Below are positions 11,744 to 21,703 of a DNA stretch of 64,000 nt, piece by piece. The translations under genes were made by a program, and so were the position numbers. The notes beneath the pieces are model-generated. The model was given only the letters and a program-made list of their open reading frames with translations, was not told the DNA's origin and made no database searches. The stretch comes from Eupeodes corollae (Eukaryota; Arthropoda; Insecta; Diptera; Syrphidae), in assembly GCF_945859685.1 (NCBI RefSeq), contig NC_079147.1:52668946-52732945 (forward strand). The letters are read 5' to 3'. How positions within the stretch are numbered: position 1 is the first letter of the stretch; each line of letters starts with the position of its first letter.

Positions 11744-12930
11744 AAGATTTGACTCCCATACTTGAGACGAAGAGGTACAAGGGAACTCAAAAATATATTT
11801 TCATCACTATTAAAGTCATCTTCGAATATCTGCTTATACTGGCTTTGAGTAGACCCATCGCATCTCCACTTGTATATGAAATGAACTCTAAATCTGTTTC
11901 ACTATATTATTTATATAAACGTGATGTTGTGTGATCCACTAAATCGTGGAGCTTCACTTTGGCAACTGTTTCACTTACGCTTTTTGGTGGGTAACAATCC
12001 TGTTTAGCTTTATACACGTAGGTATAGCACAGATATATATGTACCCTTGTTGGCATGATGAATCACTTCGTATTGACTAGCAGTTAAATTAGCTTCGATG
12101 AATATCCTCAAAGCGTTTTCAGGAGTGTGTTTCTCAGTTTTCAGGGTTTCACTGCCAATCGCAGCTGCTTTCCGGAACTTCATATTCCTGGTTGGAGTTT
12201 GAGTCGCAACCTCCATCACTTTTGCGACATCAATATTTCCCGTTGACTCATCTGTGCTGCGTATGTCAGTTCATCGAAGTCTCTATGTATTTAAACGTTT
12301 TGTTCGGTCACTTGATTCCCCGAACTCTTTGCTTTGGGGAGCTTTAGACTTTCCGGGAAGTATGCCAATAGGTAGTGTTACTTCTTCGGTAAGTTATCCA
12401 GGAAACGCTTTTCTCTGCAGTTGCAGAATTGCCATCTCCGTTTATAGTTTGCTTTGAACGCCTTGATAATTTTTGTAAATTCATCTATTTTCTCATGTGA
12501 TATCCATACATTTTGTATCCAAATCTTTAAATTTCCTGGTCAGAGACAAATTGGAATTAAAGTCATCTGGAATAATATAAAAAATGTTTAGTTATGGTCG
12601 CTTGAAACGAGTTTTTTTCAAATGCTTTGTTTTTTCTTAGGTGAAAACTTGTAAATAGTTCTGAAAAGCAGGATTATTCTACATATCCAGAAGTTAAATA
12701 ATATATACACTTATGTTTGATAAAAACAACGGAAAAAGTGCAAATTTTGTAAGTAAATTCTTTAACTCATCGATATGAGGAACTTGAGTTGAATATGTAA
12801 AAATGTCTTTGCTTAAAATATTGTAAATATCTTCATATACGATATCCATATCAATTTTTTCACAAAAGACACTATTAAGATTGAAAAAAAAACACTTAGA
12901 AAATACCCTTATTTTTAAAAATCGCAAACC

Positions 12931-13410
12931 AACTTGTGCTCATTCAAAAAGTGCAAGTTGCAATTCATAATGTCGCGAACGGGGGTGACGAATTTATAGA
13001 TCGAATTCACTAAACAGTCCATTTATGAGATAGACAGCAGGGAAGATGCTTCCTATAGAGAGATGGCTTAGACCAATGGGCCAAGGTGCGAAATTGGATG
13101 AAATAGGTTTAAAAAACGAACAAATAAGTAAGCAAACTACCTGCAACTATTTTTTATCTAGTTAAAATACTTTAAACGGCTTAAACTAAAACAGCCACGG
13201 CCAACTTTTTGACGTTTATTGCAGTTTTTCACAATTATTGTTGTGGAGCCACCTGTCAACTTGACCTCCTTTAAAATCATCCACCTAATCATATAAAATT
13301 CAACTAAGAGCCATACAAATTTAATGGTCACTTTCCGAAAACAGCCGGTCTCGATCGCTGCCGCCTCCCTAATAGGGAGCTACCCTCCATCAGCTTTAGA
13401 ATCAGCCCTA
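12931..13410. other. Unassigned interval
   Basis: No gene or element is recognised. It should have contained the right end of Transib copy A, but no CACxxTG-type terminus matching the left end could be located. Confidence 0.35.
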
Positions 13411-13572
13411 TCATGAATTCCATCGTACTCGGAAAATTTTACGAATCCTGAAAAATTGTATCATGAAATCCGTTTGTAGTGGAAAATCTCATACAATTTT
13501 GCATTACGAACGGATTTAATGATACAGTTTTTCGGTATTCGTAAAAATATCCGCTTACGATGGAATTCATGA
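13411..13572. mobile_element. Short fold-back MITE
   Basis: A 162-bp near-palindrome. The left arm TCATGAATTCCATCGTA... and the right arm (reverse complement) TCATGAATTCCATCGTA... match for about 70 bp with scattered substitutions, leaving a loop of about 25 bp. It has no coding capacity. It probably derives from a longer TIR transposon; family and target duplication are undetermined. Confidence 0.75.
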
Positions 13573-13884
13573 AAGGACTGAATATCTACAGAGTGGAAAG
13601 CAATCAATAAAATGGAAATCCTTCGGAGCTTTGATATTTGGGTTGATCGGTCCCAACAATGAAGTTGTTGGCCGAATCCGGTTTATCTGCCTTGTTCCTT
13701 TTTGGAGTAGTAAATGTTTGGACTCTGACTGGTGTTCTGTGCAATCCAAGAATTAGCATAGTTTTATTAAAAAAAACATAATCAATTATTGTAGATGGGA
13801 TAAACGTTATATATTTTTTGTGTTTTGTCAGCTTTTATTATATTTTTAAATTTGTTAAATAGTTAAAGTGCATAGAATGAAGTT

Positions 13885-14775
13885 TCAGTAACGTCCTTTC
13901 CGTCCGTCAGCTCGATTATTGTCTCGACTGCGAGAACGACGACGATCACGTGACCTGGAGCGACGTCTTCTTGGTGAACGTGACTTTGACCGAGATGATC
14001 GTCCACCACGACGGCGTGAATACAGATATCTGAAAAATAAAAATCAGATTTAAAAAAATATCCAAGACAAGAGCAAATGTATTATACCTTCTAAGTTCCC
14101 TTGAAATTGGTTTTAAGTGCATAAAGTTGCAGAATCCCGATCGAGTGCATTCGCCCATCTCATATTGACGACAACAGGCTTCTCGGAAGTCGGTAACTGG
14201 GGACAATTCAGAGTAAACAGGTCGTCCACCAAACCAACGATTGTTCAAATCTGTTGCTGCCTTTTCGGCATCGACTTCATTACAGAACTTGATATAAACA
14301 TTGCCGACAAGGTGATCACCTAAATTGTCACAAACATTAAGCTCTTCGATCTCACCGTATTTATCTTCACATTCAACGAATACATCCTCGAAGAAATTGT
14401 CATAATGCTCTTGCATTTCCTCGTCCGATACATTAGCAACCACTTGAGGGAGAAAATTGAAACGGAAATGTATTTTATTTCGATAAATCTATGATCGGAA
14501 GTACTTACAATGACTACCATCAGCAGATTTAGCCGAGTTCTGTGGATTTACGTATAAATTCTGGAGAACTACGGTTTGAGAGAACGTTGGTTTGTTATGG
14601 ATACGGGAGCATCTATCTCCATGTCGACATGCTCCTATTTTAAAGTAAAACGAGCAATTAACCCTGAAAGAAGTAAAGTTAAAATAGGATTGCAAATGAT
14701 GTCCAATCAAGAATCAAATAAAAATTCTCACTTGTCCTTTTCTGTTCCAAAAATAGATGCCAAATATTCGGCCAT
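13885..14775 (-). CDS. U2af38: U2AF small subunit (U2af38), copy A
   Basis: Small subunit of U2AF, the nuclear splicing factor that recognises the AG at 3' splice sites and recruits U2 snRNP. Exons on the minus strand: 14732-14775, 14509-14663, 14088-14442, 13885-14029, with GT-AG introns of 68, 66 and 58 bp, giving 232 aa. It starts MAEYLASIFG. The first CCCH finger is CSFYFKIGACRHGDRCSRIH (C-x8-C-x5-C-x3-H). A UHM/RRM with the NNRWFGGRPVY motif follows, then a second CCCH finger in CRQYEMGECTRSGFCNFMH and a short Arg/Ser tail of 47 aa. All frames are open. Residue 120, at the end of RNP1 (VYIKF-C-NE), is Cys where copy B and the family have Arg. Introns sit at the same places and phases as in copy B 18.7 kb away. 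Confidence 0.95.
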
Positions 14776-15726
14776 ATTTTAATACGAACGATTCAATAAT
14801 GTTATGTTATTCTAATAATTCTTCTCCTAATTGTTTATTTGTTGTTTGTTTCTCTTATTTTTACAACAATAAACTTAATTTTTTACGCACAAACCACACA
14901 AATCGAGTAATCAACTATACAAGAAAAATTTAATGTGACAAGATGAGTTCAGAGCGTGAAAGCGCAGCAAAAATATAGTTACCACGATGGAAGCATTCAG
15001 TAAGCATGAGGTTAATATTTAAGGGCTTGCTAACACGTTCATAAAATTCCATACAAAAAGTTGTATTGTTAAGTTATTTTTGTTATCAAAAGTTTAAAAA
15101 AAAAGCTAAAAGAAAAAAAAATATTTTTATTTTAATAGATTTTTTCTTAACAATTCACCTTGGCTATTTTTTTCACCACGAGTGAAAAGAGTAAAGTGAA
15201 ATCGACTATACGGAGTATTTTCTTGCAAAGGTCGTTTTTTAGAGATATATCATCACACAAAGAATTATTTTTTGAGAAAAAAAGTGTAATTGCGCACTTG
15301 TTTTTCTCTAAAAATGTATTTTTCTATTTTCCGATCGAAAATTCGTCTTCATGAACAGCTGATACTTTTATGTTCAAAAGTGAAACGAATCGTTCCAGTG
15401 ATTTGTGTTCCAATTATACAAAATTCCAATGAAAGATTTCTGTCAGTAAAAGTATTTTCGTGGAAATTTTTTTCAATGACAGAAACTTTTAATGAAAGCT
15501 ATAAACGATCTGTAAACAAAATTCCAATGAAACGTTTGTTAACTTCATAGTTCACGATATACCTTTAAGATCGTTCAATTTAACATAGTTTGACTTTTTT
15601 GATGGAGATAGTAAACGCCGCCAATAAGCCCGAGACTTGGAGGACTTAATTCTCCGCCTTATTGCTGATATACTATACGGCTATAAACTTTGAAAAAAGT
15701 CAACGTAAATTGGACCTCTAGATTAG
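14776..15726. other. Upstream region of U2af38 copy A
   Basis: No gene is supported; ORFs here are low-complexity Phe/Ser translations. Around 14986-15004 the motif GGAAGCATTCAGTAAGC resembles GAAAGCATTCAGCAAAAT at about 33695, at a similar distance upstream of copy B, so part of the promoter region may be shared. ACAAAATTCCAATGAAA occurs twice (about 15418 and 15518). Confidence 0.4.
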
Positions 15727-15730
15727 AATA

Positions 15731-18002
15731 TGTTGCGGACGCCTGGTGGACTGCCTCCCAGACCTAAAAGAAACAAAAATTATTATTAGGTTTGTAAATA
15801 ATAAATCGATGCAAATAATAAACAAACCACGAATTATTTACTTACCTACCACCATGTTGATTGTCGGGTTGATTTGGTTTGGATTTGAATGACAGACGAC
15901 AGAGACTACTGGTTATAAAGACTTCGTACTTTTTTATGTTTACATGGGGTCGAGTTGAAATAGACCATTTCGACTAAATGTCAATTCTAAAGCTAGATAG
16001 AGATTGGAAAGGAAAGAGATGAATTATAAGGACACAGTACCATAATGCACGTTTGCATCAGCCGTTTTTATTGTTTTTATTTGTTCATTACGTACTTTTT
16101 GTAATAATCAGGGGTCCAGTGGTTCGTGTTGTTTTATGTACAAAACAAAGTTAAACGTCCAATTTTTAGTTGAATTGATCTGAATGTAATGAGACCATTA
16201 ACCTTACACCATCTATCGGTTGAAGGTTACAACCAGAAATTTCCTTTTTAGCTTTAGTACAAATGAAAGTCGTCAGAATGAGTTCGAATTCGAAGTTGAT
16301 TTTAGCTCACCAATACAAAGAAAGGTAGGTGATAATTAAGATTGAGAGATGTGGATCGGGTGATGTTTTTTTCAGTTAGACGGATCGTACGATGAGATGT
16401 TCGATTTTTGTTCCGGAAGGGAGATTGATTCTGGATTTTGCGCCGTCGAGGTCGGTATTTTGTTAAAGACGAGACAAAACCTTTTCGAGTCGTGGGAGTT
16501 TTTTTTTTGAAATCGACCAAGAAAAGAGTTCGGTGGTGAAAAGCTGCCAAAGATTTTGTGAAACAAAAATTTAAAAAAAACGCTAACTTTAAGAAAAAGT
16601 TATTAACTTAAAAAAAGAAAAAAAAGAGATACAAAACGATTCAAAAGTGATGTAAAGAACCGTTTATTCTTGAAAAAAAGCAAACGGGTGAATAAGTGTT
16701 GCCATAGTTTTTTTTGAAATTTTTGTAATTAAATTAAACAAATATTGATTTAAACTAAATTAAACCAATCAAACGTGATGTGATGAACCCAATAAAAAAA
16801 AAATTGGGGAAAATAGTTAAAAGCGGTTGATAATTGGCGGTCCGATATCATCATTAAAAGGACTGAGCCGCCGCAATATACCATTTAAATAGTTTTGCAA
16901 CGTCTTGTTGGTCCATCGAAGCACCCCGGTTCTCGTCAGCGCCGGTCCGTGTAGAGGCACTTGGGAGGAGAAATTTTTCGGACTGATAAGTCAATCTTTG
17001 TGTTTGTGTTTGTCTTTATCTATTGTTATTTATTTTTTTTTTGGCGTCCAAAGTATTTTATTAAATGTCATTTTCATTAATTTATTATTTAAAATTTCTA
17101 ATTAATTTAATTTCTTAATCGTACTGCCTATGTAAGCAATGAAAATAAGTTTTTTTGAAGAGGTCAACGCGGAAAAAAAAATTTGTGTTGATTGATTTTC
17201 CAGGTTAGAACCAACCTCCACAGAGCTCTCTAGGGGTAGGTGATCCTAGGACGTTTTTAGTTTTTGCTTATAGAGTTTCGGTAATACCATCAAAAAAAGG
17301 GTATTTAAATGTTCCGGTTTGGTAGTTTCTTTTGACTCGAAAGAATTGTTTTTCGTTGCGTTTTGGTTTTTTTTTCTTAGTTTTTCATTTCATTTTTTTT
17401 GTTAACGCACTTTGTTAATTTGATTTTGTTTTTCTTGTTCATTCAAAAAAAAAGTTTAAATGTGATAATAAAACTTGACGCCTATAATGAGAAAAGAAGA
17501 AAGCGTTTGTTTAATTTTTGTTTGGTTTCGGTTTCGATTGAGTTGTTGAAGATGATTTGTTGAAGAACGTTACAGGGGTGCCGATGGTAGCAGCTTTTCA
17601 ACGATGGTAATGACCTGATTTCCACGAGAACGATAACGATTGGGAAAATCCAAACATGGCCTAAGGATTTTCATGGTTGGGTGGGTGTAGGCCACACTGC
17701 AACAACACCGGCAGTGCCCTTGAGGTGGTGAACGTCCGTCCGCGTCCAATTTTTAATAAACCGGCCTGATACATGTTTTTGGCTGCTGGTGACGTTTACT
17801 TCCGGGAACAAGATCCCCCCCATATCCGACGAGCTAACGCTGCGCACAGCAAGCAGGCCACGTTCTCGGGAGTAGATACTCTGTCTCTTTTTCCTGGTGT
17901 TCCTCTTTCCTTTTCCAGATGTTCCTGTCCAGGTATGGTAGCTTCTCCGCCTTATCGACTTATCCTTATCCACACTCCTCTCCCCTCCACTAACCAGCAA
18001 CA
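15731..18002 (+). repeat. 5' LTR
   Basis: 2272 bp, TGTTGC...GCAACA. Long for a Gypsy-type LTR. It differs from the 3' LTR at about 16919 (T versus C) and at two positions near 17805-17815. It would contain the promoter and poly(A) signals of the element; the R/U5 borders cannot be set from sequence. A minus-strand ORF (17671-18027) crosses its 3' end and is preserved in both LTRs, but that follows from LTR identity. Confidence 0.95.
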
Positions 18003-18005
18003 AAA

Positions 18006-18018
18006 TGGCGCCCAACGT
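18006..18018 (+). promoter_or_regulatory. Primer binding site, tRNA-Lys
   Basis: TGGCGCCCAACGT, starting 3 bases after the 5' LTR, is complementary to the 3' end of insect lysine tRNA (…ACGTTGGGCGCCA, from recall). This is where minus-strand DNA synthesis would start. Confidence 0.85.
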
Positions 18019-19936
18019 ATGAGGCAATGTCTAAGCCATCGTCTTAGGCATTCGTCTTAGATTTTTGTATTCGTTTCTGTTTTTTTATGTTGTTATAGTT
18101 CACAACCACACTTACTGAAATTTTTTAACTTTTGTAAGTCTTTACAGGGAAGGTCACAGACGGACTCGTGTAAATTGTGACGATTTGTTGAAAATTTTCA
18201 GTGACTGCGGTTGATGTGTGTTAGGTGTTTTATCTGGTCTTGCAGAGATCTTTTCAGAGAACAGTATGTCTTCATCTAGGAAGTCCCTGACATGCTAGGT
18301 TTGAATTGCGACTGGCTCTGGAAAGTGGAAGTAAGTTTCAGTTACCACCTTTGTTTCGTATTCCTTTTTCCTCATCCTTATTATTATTTTTTTTACTTTT
18401 CTATACGATTTTCATTTTCTTATCCTTCTGTACAGTTTTTCTTTATAAAGCATTTGTTGAAATAGTGACCGTGTTTGGCAGGGTGTCGGACATTGTAGCA
18501 TGATTTTCAATATTCTGTTTAAATTAATTTCTCTTTTCGTATGTTTATTTTTTTCAAACGCCATGTCTTCAACGAAAGCCCTAGAGGCAGACTTGAATTG
18601 CGGGTATGAGAAAATAACATTGTAATGTAATTTGTTGAATTGTTCCTTATCCTTCAATTTCACCACCCAGAGGGAAGTTTAAATTAGTCCGTCTGAAGTC
18701 TCAAAACACTAGTAAATAGTTAAAGAAAAGTCGTTCCAACTCTTCAGGTCAAAACATCGTTGAATTAACTACCTGAAGCACCCCGTATGCTTATGATACA
18801 ACATCTACAACAAATACATACGCCTTAAGAAAAAATTATTAAAGAATTTGCTAAATAATAACCTTTTTTTGAAATATTAAAACTAATGTACATAAGAATA
18901 AATACAAACACACACAAAACATAAAATAATACAAATAGATAAGTTCAAAAAAGAACATAAATTATTTTTGTTTGGAACTTCGATATCTGATTTCGTTTTT
19001 CGTTTTTTTTGTTCCTTCTTTTCTTTGAGGATTTTCTTGAAATAGTTTAAGTTTTTTTGATAAAAGAAATTTTAAGCCTCATTTAAGAAGTTCTTAAATT
19101 GGGTTCCAATTGTAATTTAACTTTTTTGTTAAAATTACTTCAAAGTTAAGATTGTCCTTTTGAGTGAAAAAGTTTGGTTTTCAGTTTGGTATTTTTTTGT
19201 TCATTTATTTAGTTAGTGTTTACAATTGTTTTCTTAATTTTCTAATTCAAGTATTTTTGATAAAATAAAATTTTGATATTAGAGATTTTAGAAATAATTT
19301 CTTAATCGTTTTTGGTAAAATTTAGGTTTTTTTTTATGAAAAAATTACTTTAAGTTTTCCAAAAAATAATATAATTTACAAAATTTGTTTCTTTTTAGTG
19401 ATAGTTTTTTTTGTTACACCTTTGCTTTTGAATTATAAATTGTTGTTTTTTTTTGAAAATTTACTAGGTTTAGTTTAATAGTTTTTGAAAACAATTCTTT
19501 AATTAATTACAATCTTTGTTTTATTTTCCAATTTTTTTTTGAAAATACATTTAGATTTTTTTTTTTTAAATTCGTAAATTTAAGTCTTCGATTACGTTCT
19601 TTCGTTTATTTAAACATTTTCTTTATTTATTAATTTATTCAGTTTTTTTTTGTAAGTTACATTTTTTTTTGTTTTTCATTTACATACACCTTTTTTTTGT
19701 TACATTTCCATATTTTTGTTTTTAAATTTTGGTGAAAGGTTAAAGTTCGATTATTTAATTCATATTCTTTTTCATTACAATATTTTTTTCGTTTATTAGT
19801 TTACTGTAAGGTATTAGTTTTTGGAAAAAAAAAAGGGTTTTCAAGAAAAGGAAAAAGAAAAAAAAATTAAATAAGTTCAAAACTCACCACTCTTATTCGT
19901 TATTTTTGTCGATAGAAGTGATTATAATAATTAAAA
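18019..19936 (+). other. Long untranslated leader of the LTR element, T-rich
   Basis: About 1.9 kb between primer site and gag ATG without a convincing reading frame. From about 18990 to 19830 the plus strand is extremely T-rich (repeated runs of 6-10 T), then switches to an A/G-rich stretch at 19829-19870 before gag. Unusually long for a Gypsy-type leader. Confidence 0.6.
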
Positions 19937-21703
19937 ATGGCACACGAAAATAAAAAAGAGGAAGATGATCGTATCCAGCGAATGATTAGGGATGCTGAAA
20001 TAGAAGAGGAGAGAATGACAAGAAATACAAACACAGGTGCTAGACGTCGAGTCGTACACTCACCACCTCCAACTGATAGACAAACCCGATCCGCATCTCG
20101 AAATATAACCAATTCTAACGGTGTAGTCACAACTGTTACAACTCCCATAAATGCAAATTGTACTAATCCAAACGCTAAAAACACAAACGATCCGAATGTC
20201 AGTAATAACACCAGTTCGATCTCAACCCCGCCTTATAGTGATCTTAGTGGTGCAGGGGTCGACGACACTGTTAGGCAAGTCTGTCCAGGTCCAGAATTTG
20301 ATGATAGGACAATGGGTAACCATATCAACCAGGGATCTAGAGGTGTACTCGATAGTCTGATTCGATCATGGCCTAAAACAAAAGAAAAGAAAGTTATTCC
20401 TGAGAATATAACAAAATTTATACAGTCTGAAATTACCCGAAGTATGTCTAGATGTCAGGATGCGTTACAACATAATGTTGAAAAAGTTATCAATGAAAGT
20501 ATCCAGAATCAACTAAGTGGTTTTCTGGAAAAGTTAACGCTGGCGATACCAGTTCCACCAGTCAGTATTCCGACACCTAGTCAACCACCTGTCGCAACAG
20601 TGCAGCCACCAGTACCAAATCCAGTTCAGGTAGGTCCATCACCAATAGCTAGTTATAACCCTGCTCCTGCAGGGCCACCACCGGTGTATACGAATCCTTT
20701 AGCTAATCCAGGTAGAAGTGCGTTCGTACCAGTAGGGCATCGAGATACAGTTTTTGGGAGCTCTCAAACTCCATACACACCTTTTCCTTATCCACCTCCA
20801 GTTATAAGTCCGTACATGACTTCTGGATATCGCGCCCCAACAAGGGTAGATAAATGGGGTATAGGGAAGTTCGACGGTCTGTCCAACCACCTGACAGTCG
20901 AAGAATTCGTGTTAAGGGTAGAGAAACAGCAGAAGCAATATGCATCTCCGTGGAAGGAGGTACTGAGAGACTTCCACCAACTGCTCTCAGGCCCGGCATA
21001 CGATTGGTTCTGGCAGTATCAGGTAGATAAAGATTTAGACTGGCCAACATTAAAAGAAGCTTTGCTTAGCCGATATCAGAACCCGATGACTGATCTAGAA
21101 ATTGTAAGAAATATATTAGAACGTAAACAATATTCCTACGAAAGTAGTGAGGAATTCTTCGTAGCAATTAATAAAATGAGGTATCAGTTGCGCAAGCCAA
21201 TTCCCGAGCTTGACATGGTTAAAATTATAAAACGGAACCTCAACGAAAAAGTGAGAAATTTAGTGTATCCTCAAGCTATCTTTTCCCTTGATCAACTGAG
21301 GTACGTTTGCAAGGAAGCAGAAGCTGCGTTTCCGAAGAGAGATCGGGAACTACCGAAACCATCTGGTAGGCCTCCAGCTAGGTTTGGGGTGAACGAGCTG
21401 GAGTATGAAGAAGAGTACCAGTCTTCGGAGGAACAACTAGCGGCTTACCAGTTCGGTCAGGCACGATCCAAAAATCCTCCTCGGAAACAAGTCGATGCTT
21501 CAACTCTTGAGTGTTGGAACTGCAAGGAGCGGGGCCATACGTGGTTCAACTGCCCCTCAGATAGACGCATTGTTCATTGCTACAACTGCGGTCTAGAGGG
21601 GTACTATACAACCAACTGTACGCGATGCCACTCGGAAAACCGAGCGAGGGACGCGAAAGCTCCGGGGGAATCGCGTGCAATCCCGAAACAGTACCCCCAA
21701 TAG
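19937..21703 (+). CDS. Gag of the Gypsy-type element
   Basis: 588-aa structural protein that would form the cytoplasmic virus-like particle. The N-terminal 200 aa is charged and Ser/Thr/Asn-rich. Residues about 205-300 are proline-rich. About 307-440 is a retrotransposon gag domain (GKFDGLSNHLTVEEFVLRVE, LSGPAYDWFWQY). At the C-terminus are zinc knuckles: 526-539 CWNCKERGHTWFNC is a normal CCHC (C-x2-C-x4-H-x4-C), while 548-561 CYNCGLEGYYTTNC has Tyr in place of the His. The start is the first ATG after the leader. Pol overlaps the last 127 bp in the -1 frame, implying -1 frameshifting, although no classic slippery heptamer was found. The ORF is intact. Confidence 0.9.
   Translation: MAHENKKEEDDRIQRMIRDAEIEEERMTRNTNTGARRRVVHSPPPTDRQTRSASRNITNSNGVVTTVTTPINANCTNPNAKNTNDPNVSNNTSSISTPPYSDLSGAGVDDTVRQVCPGPEFDDRTMGNHINQGSRGVLDSLIRSWPKTKEKKVIPENITKFIQSEITRSMSRCQDALQHNVEKVINESIQNQLSGFLEKLTLAIPVPPVSIPTPSQPPVATVQPPVPNPVQVGPSPIASYNPAPAGPPPVYTNPLANPGRSAFVPVGHRDTVFGSSQTPYTPFPYPPPVISPYMTSGYRAPTRVDKWGIGKFDGLSNHLTVEEFVLRVEKQQKQYASPWKEVLRDFHQLLSGPAYDWFWQYQVDKDLDWPTLKEALLSRYQNPMTDLEIVRNILERKQYSYESSEEFFVAINKMRYQLRKPIPELDMVKIIKRNLNEKVRNLVYPQAIFSLDQLRYVCKEAEAAFPKRDRELPKPSGRPPARFGVNELEYEEEYQSSEEQLAAYQFGQARSKNPPRKQVDASTLECWNCKERGHTWFNCPSDRRIVHCYNCGLEGYYTTNCTRCHSENRARDAKAPGESRAIPKQYPQ

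Larger units (their letters stand above)
9506..12930 (-). mobile_element. Transib-type (RAG1-related) transposon, copy A, degenerate
   Basis: Cut-and-paste DNA transposon of the Transib superfamily, oriented on the minus strand. The left end begins CACAGTGCGG, identical to the consensus RSS heptamer CACAGTG and preceded by CGACG (9501-9505), which fits a 5-bp GC-rich target. Coding remnants run from about 12.9 kb down to 10.29 kb in several frames: HTPENALRIFIEANLTASQY (12.1 kb), DGSTQSQYKQ (11.85 kb), MVDGKVCNAS and GLSILHARIRFF (11.2-11.7 kb), and LPIGQLSEEAAEVRNKHF (10.5 kb). A separate MITE interrupts it at 10569-11085. The right terminal repeat was not found, so the upper border is approximate. 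Family assignment comes from the motif set shared with copy B. Confidence 0.75.

Noticed and set aside
16302..17105. Paired ORFs repeated at 26956-27759
   Set aside because: They lie in the LTRs and are duplicated only because LTRs are duplicated.
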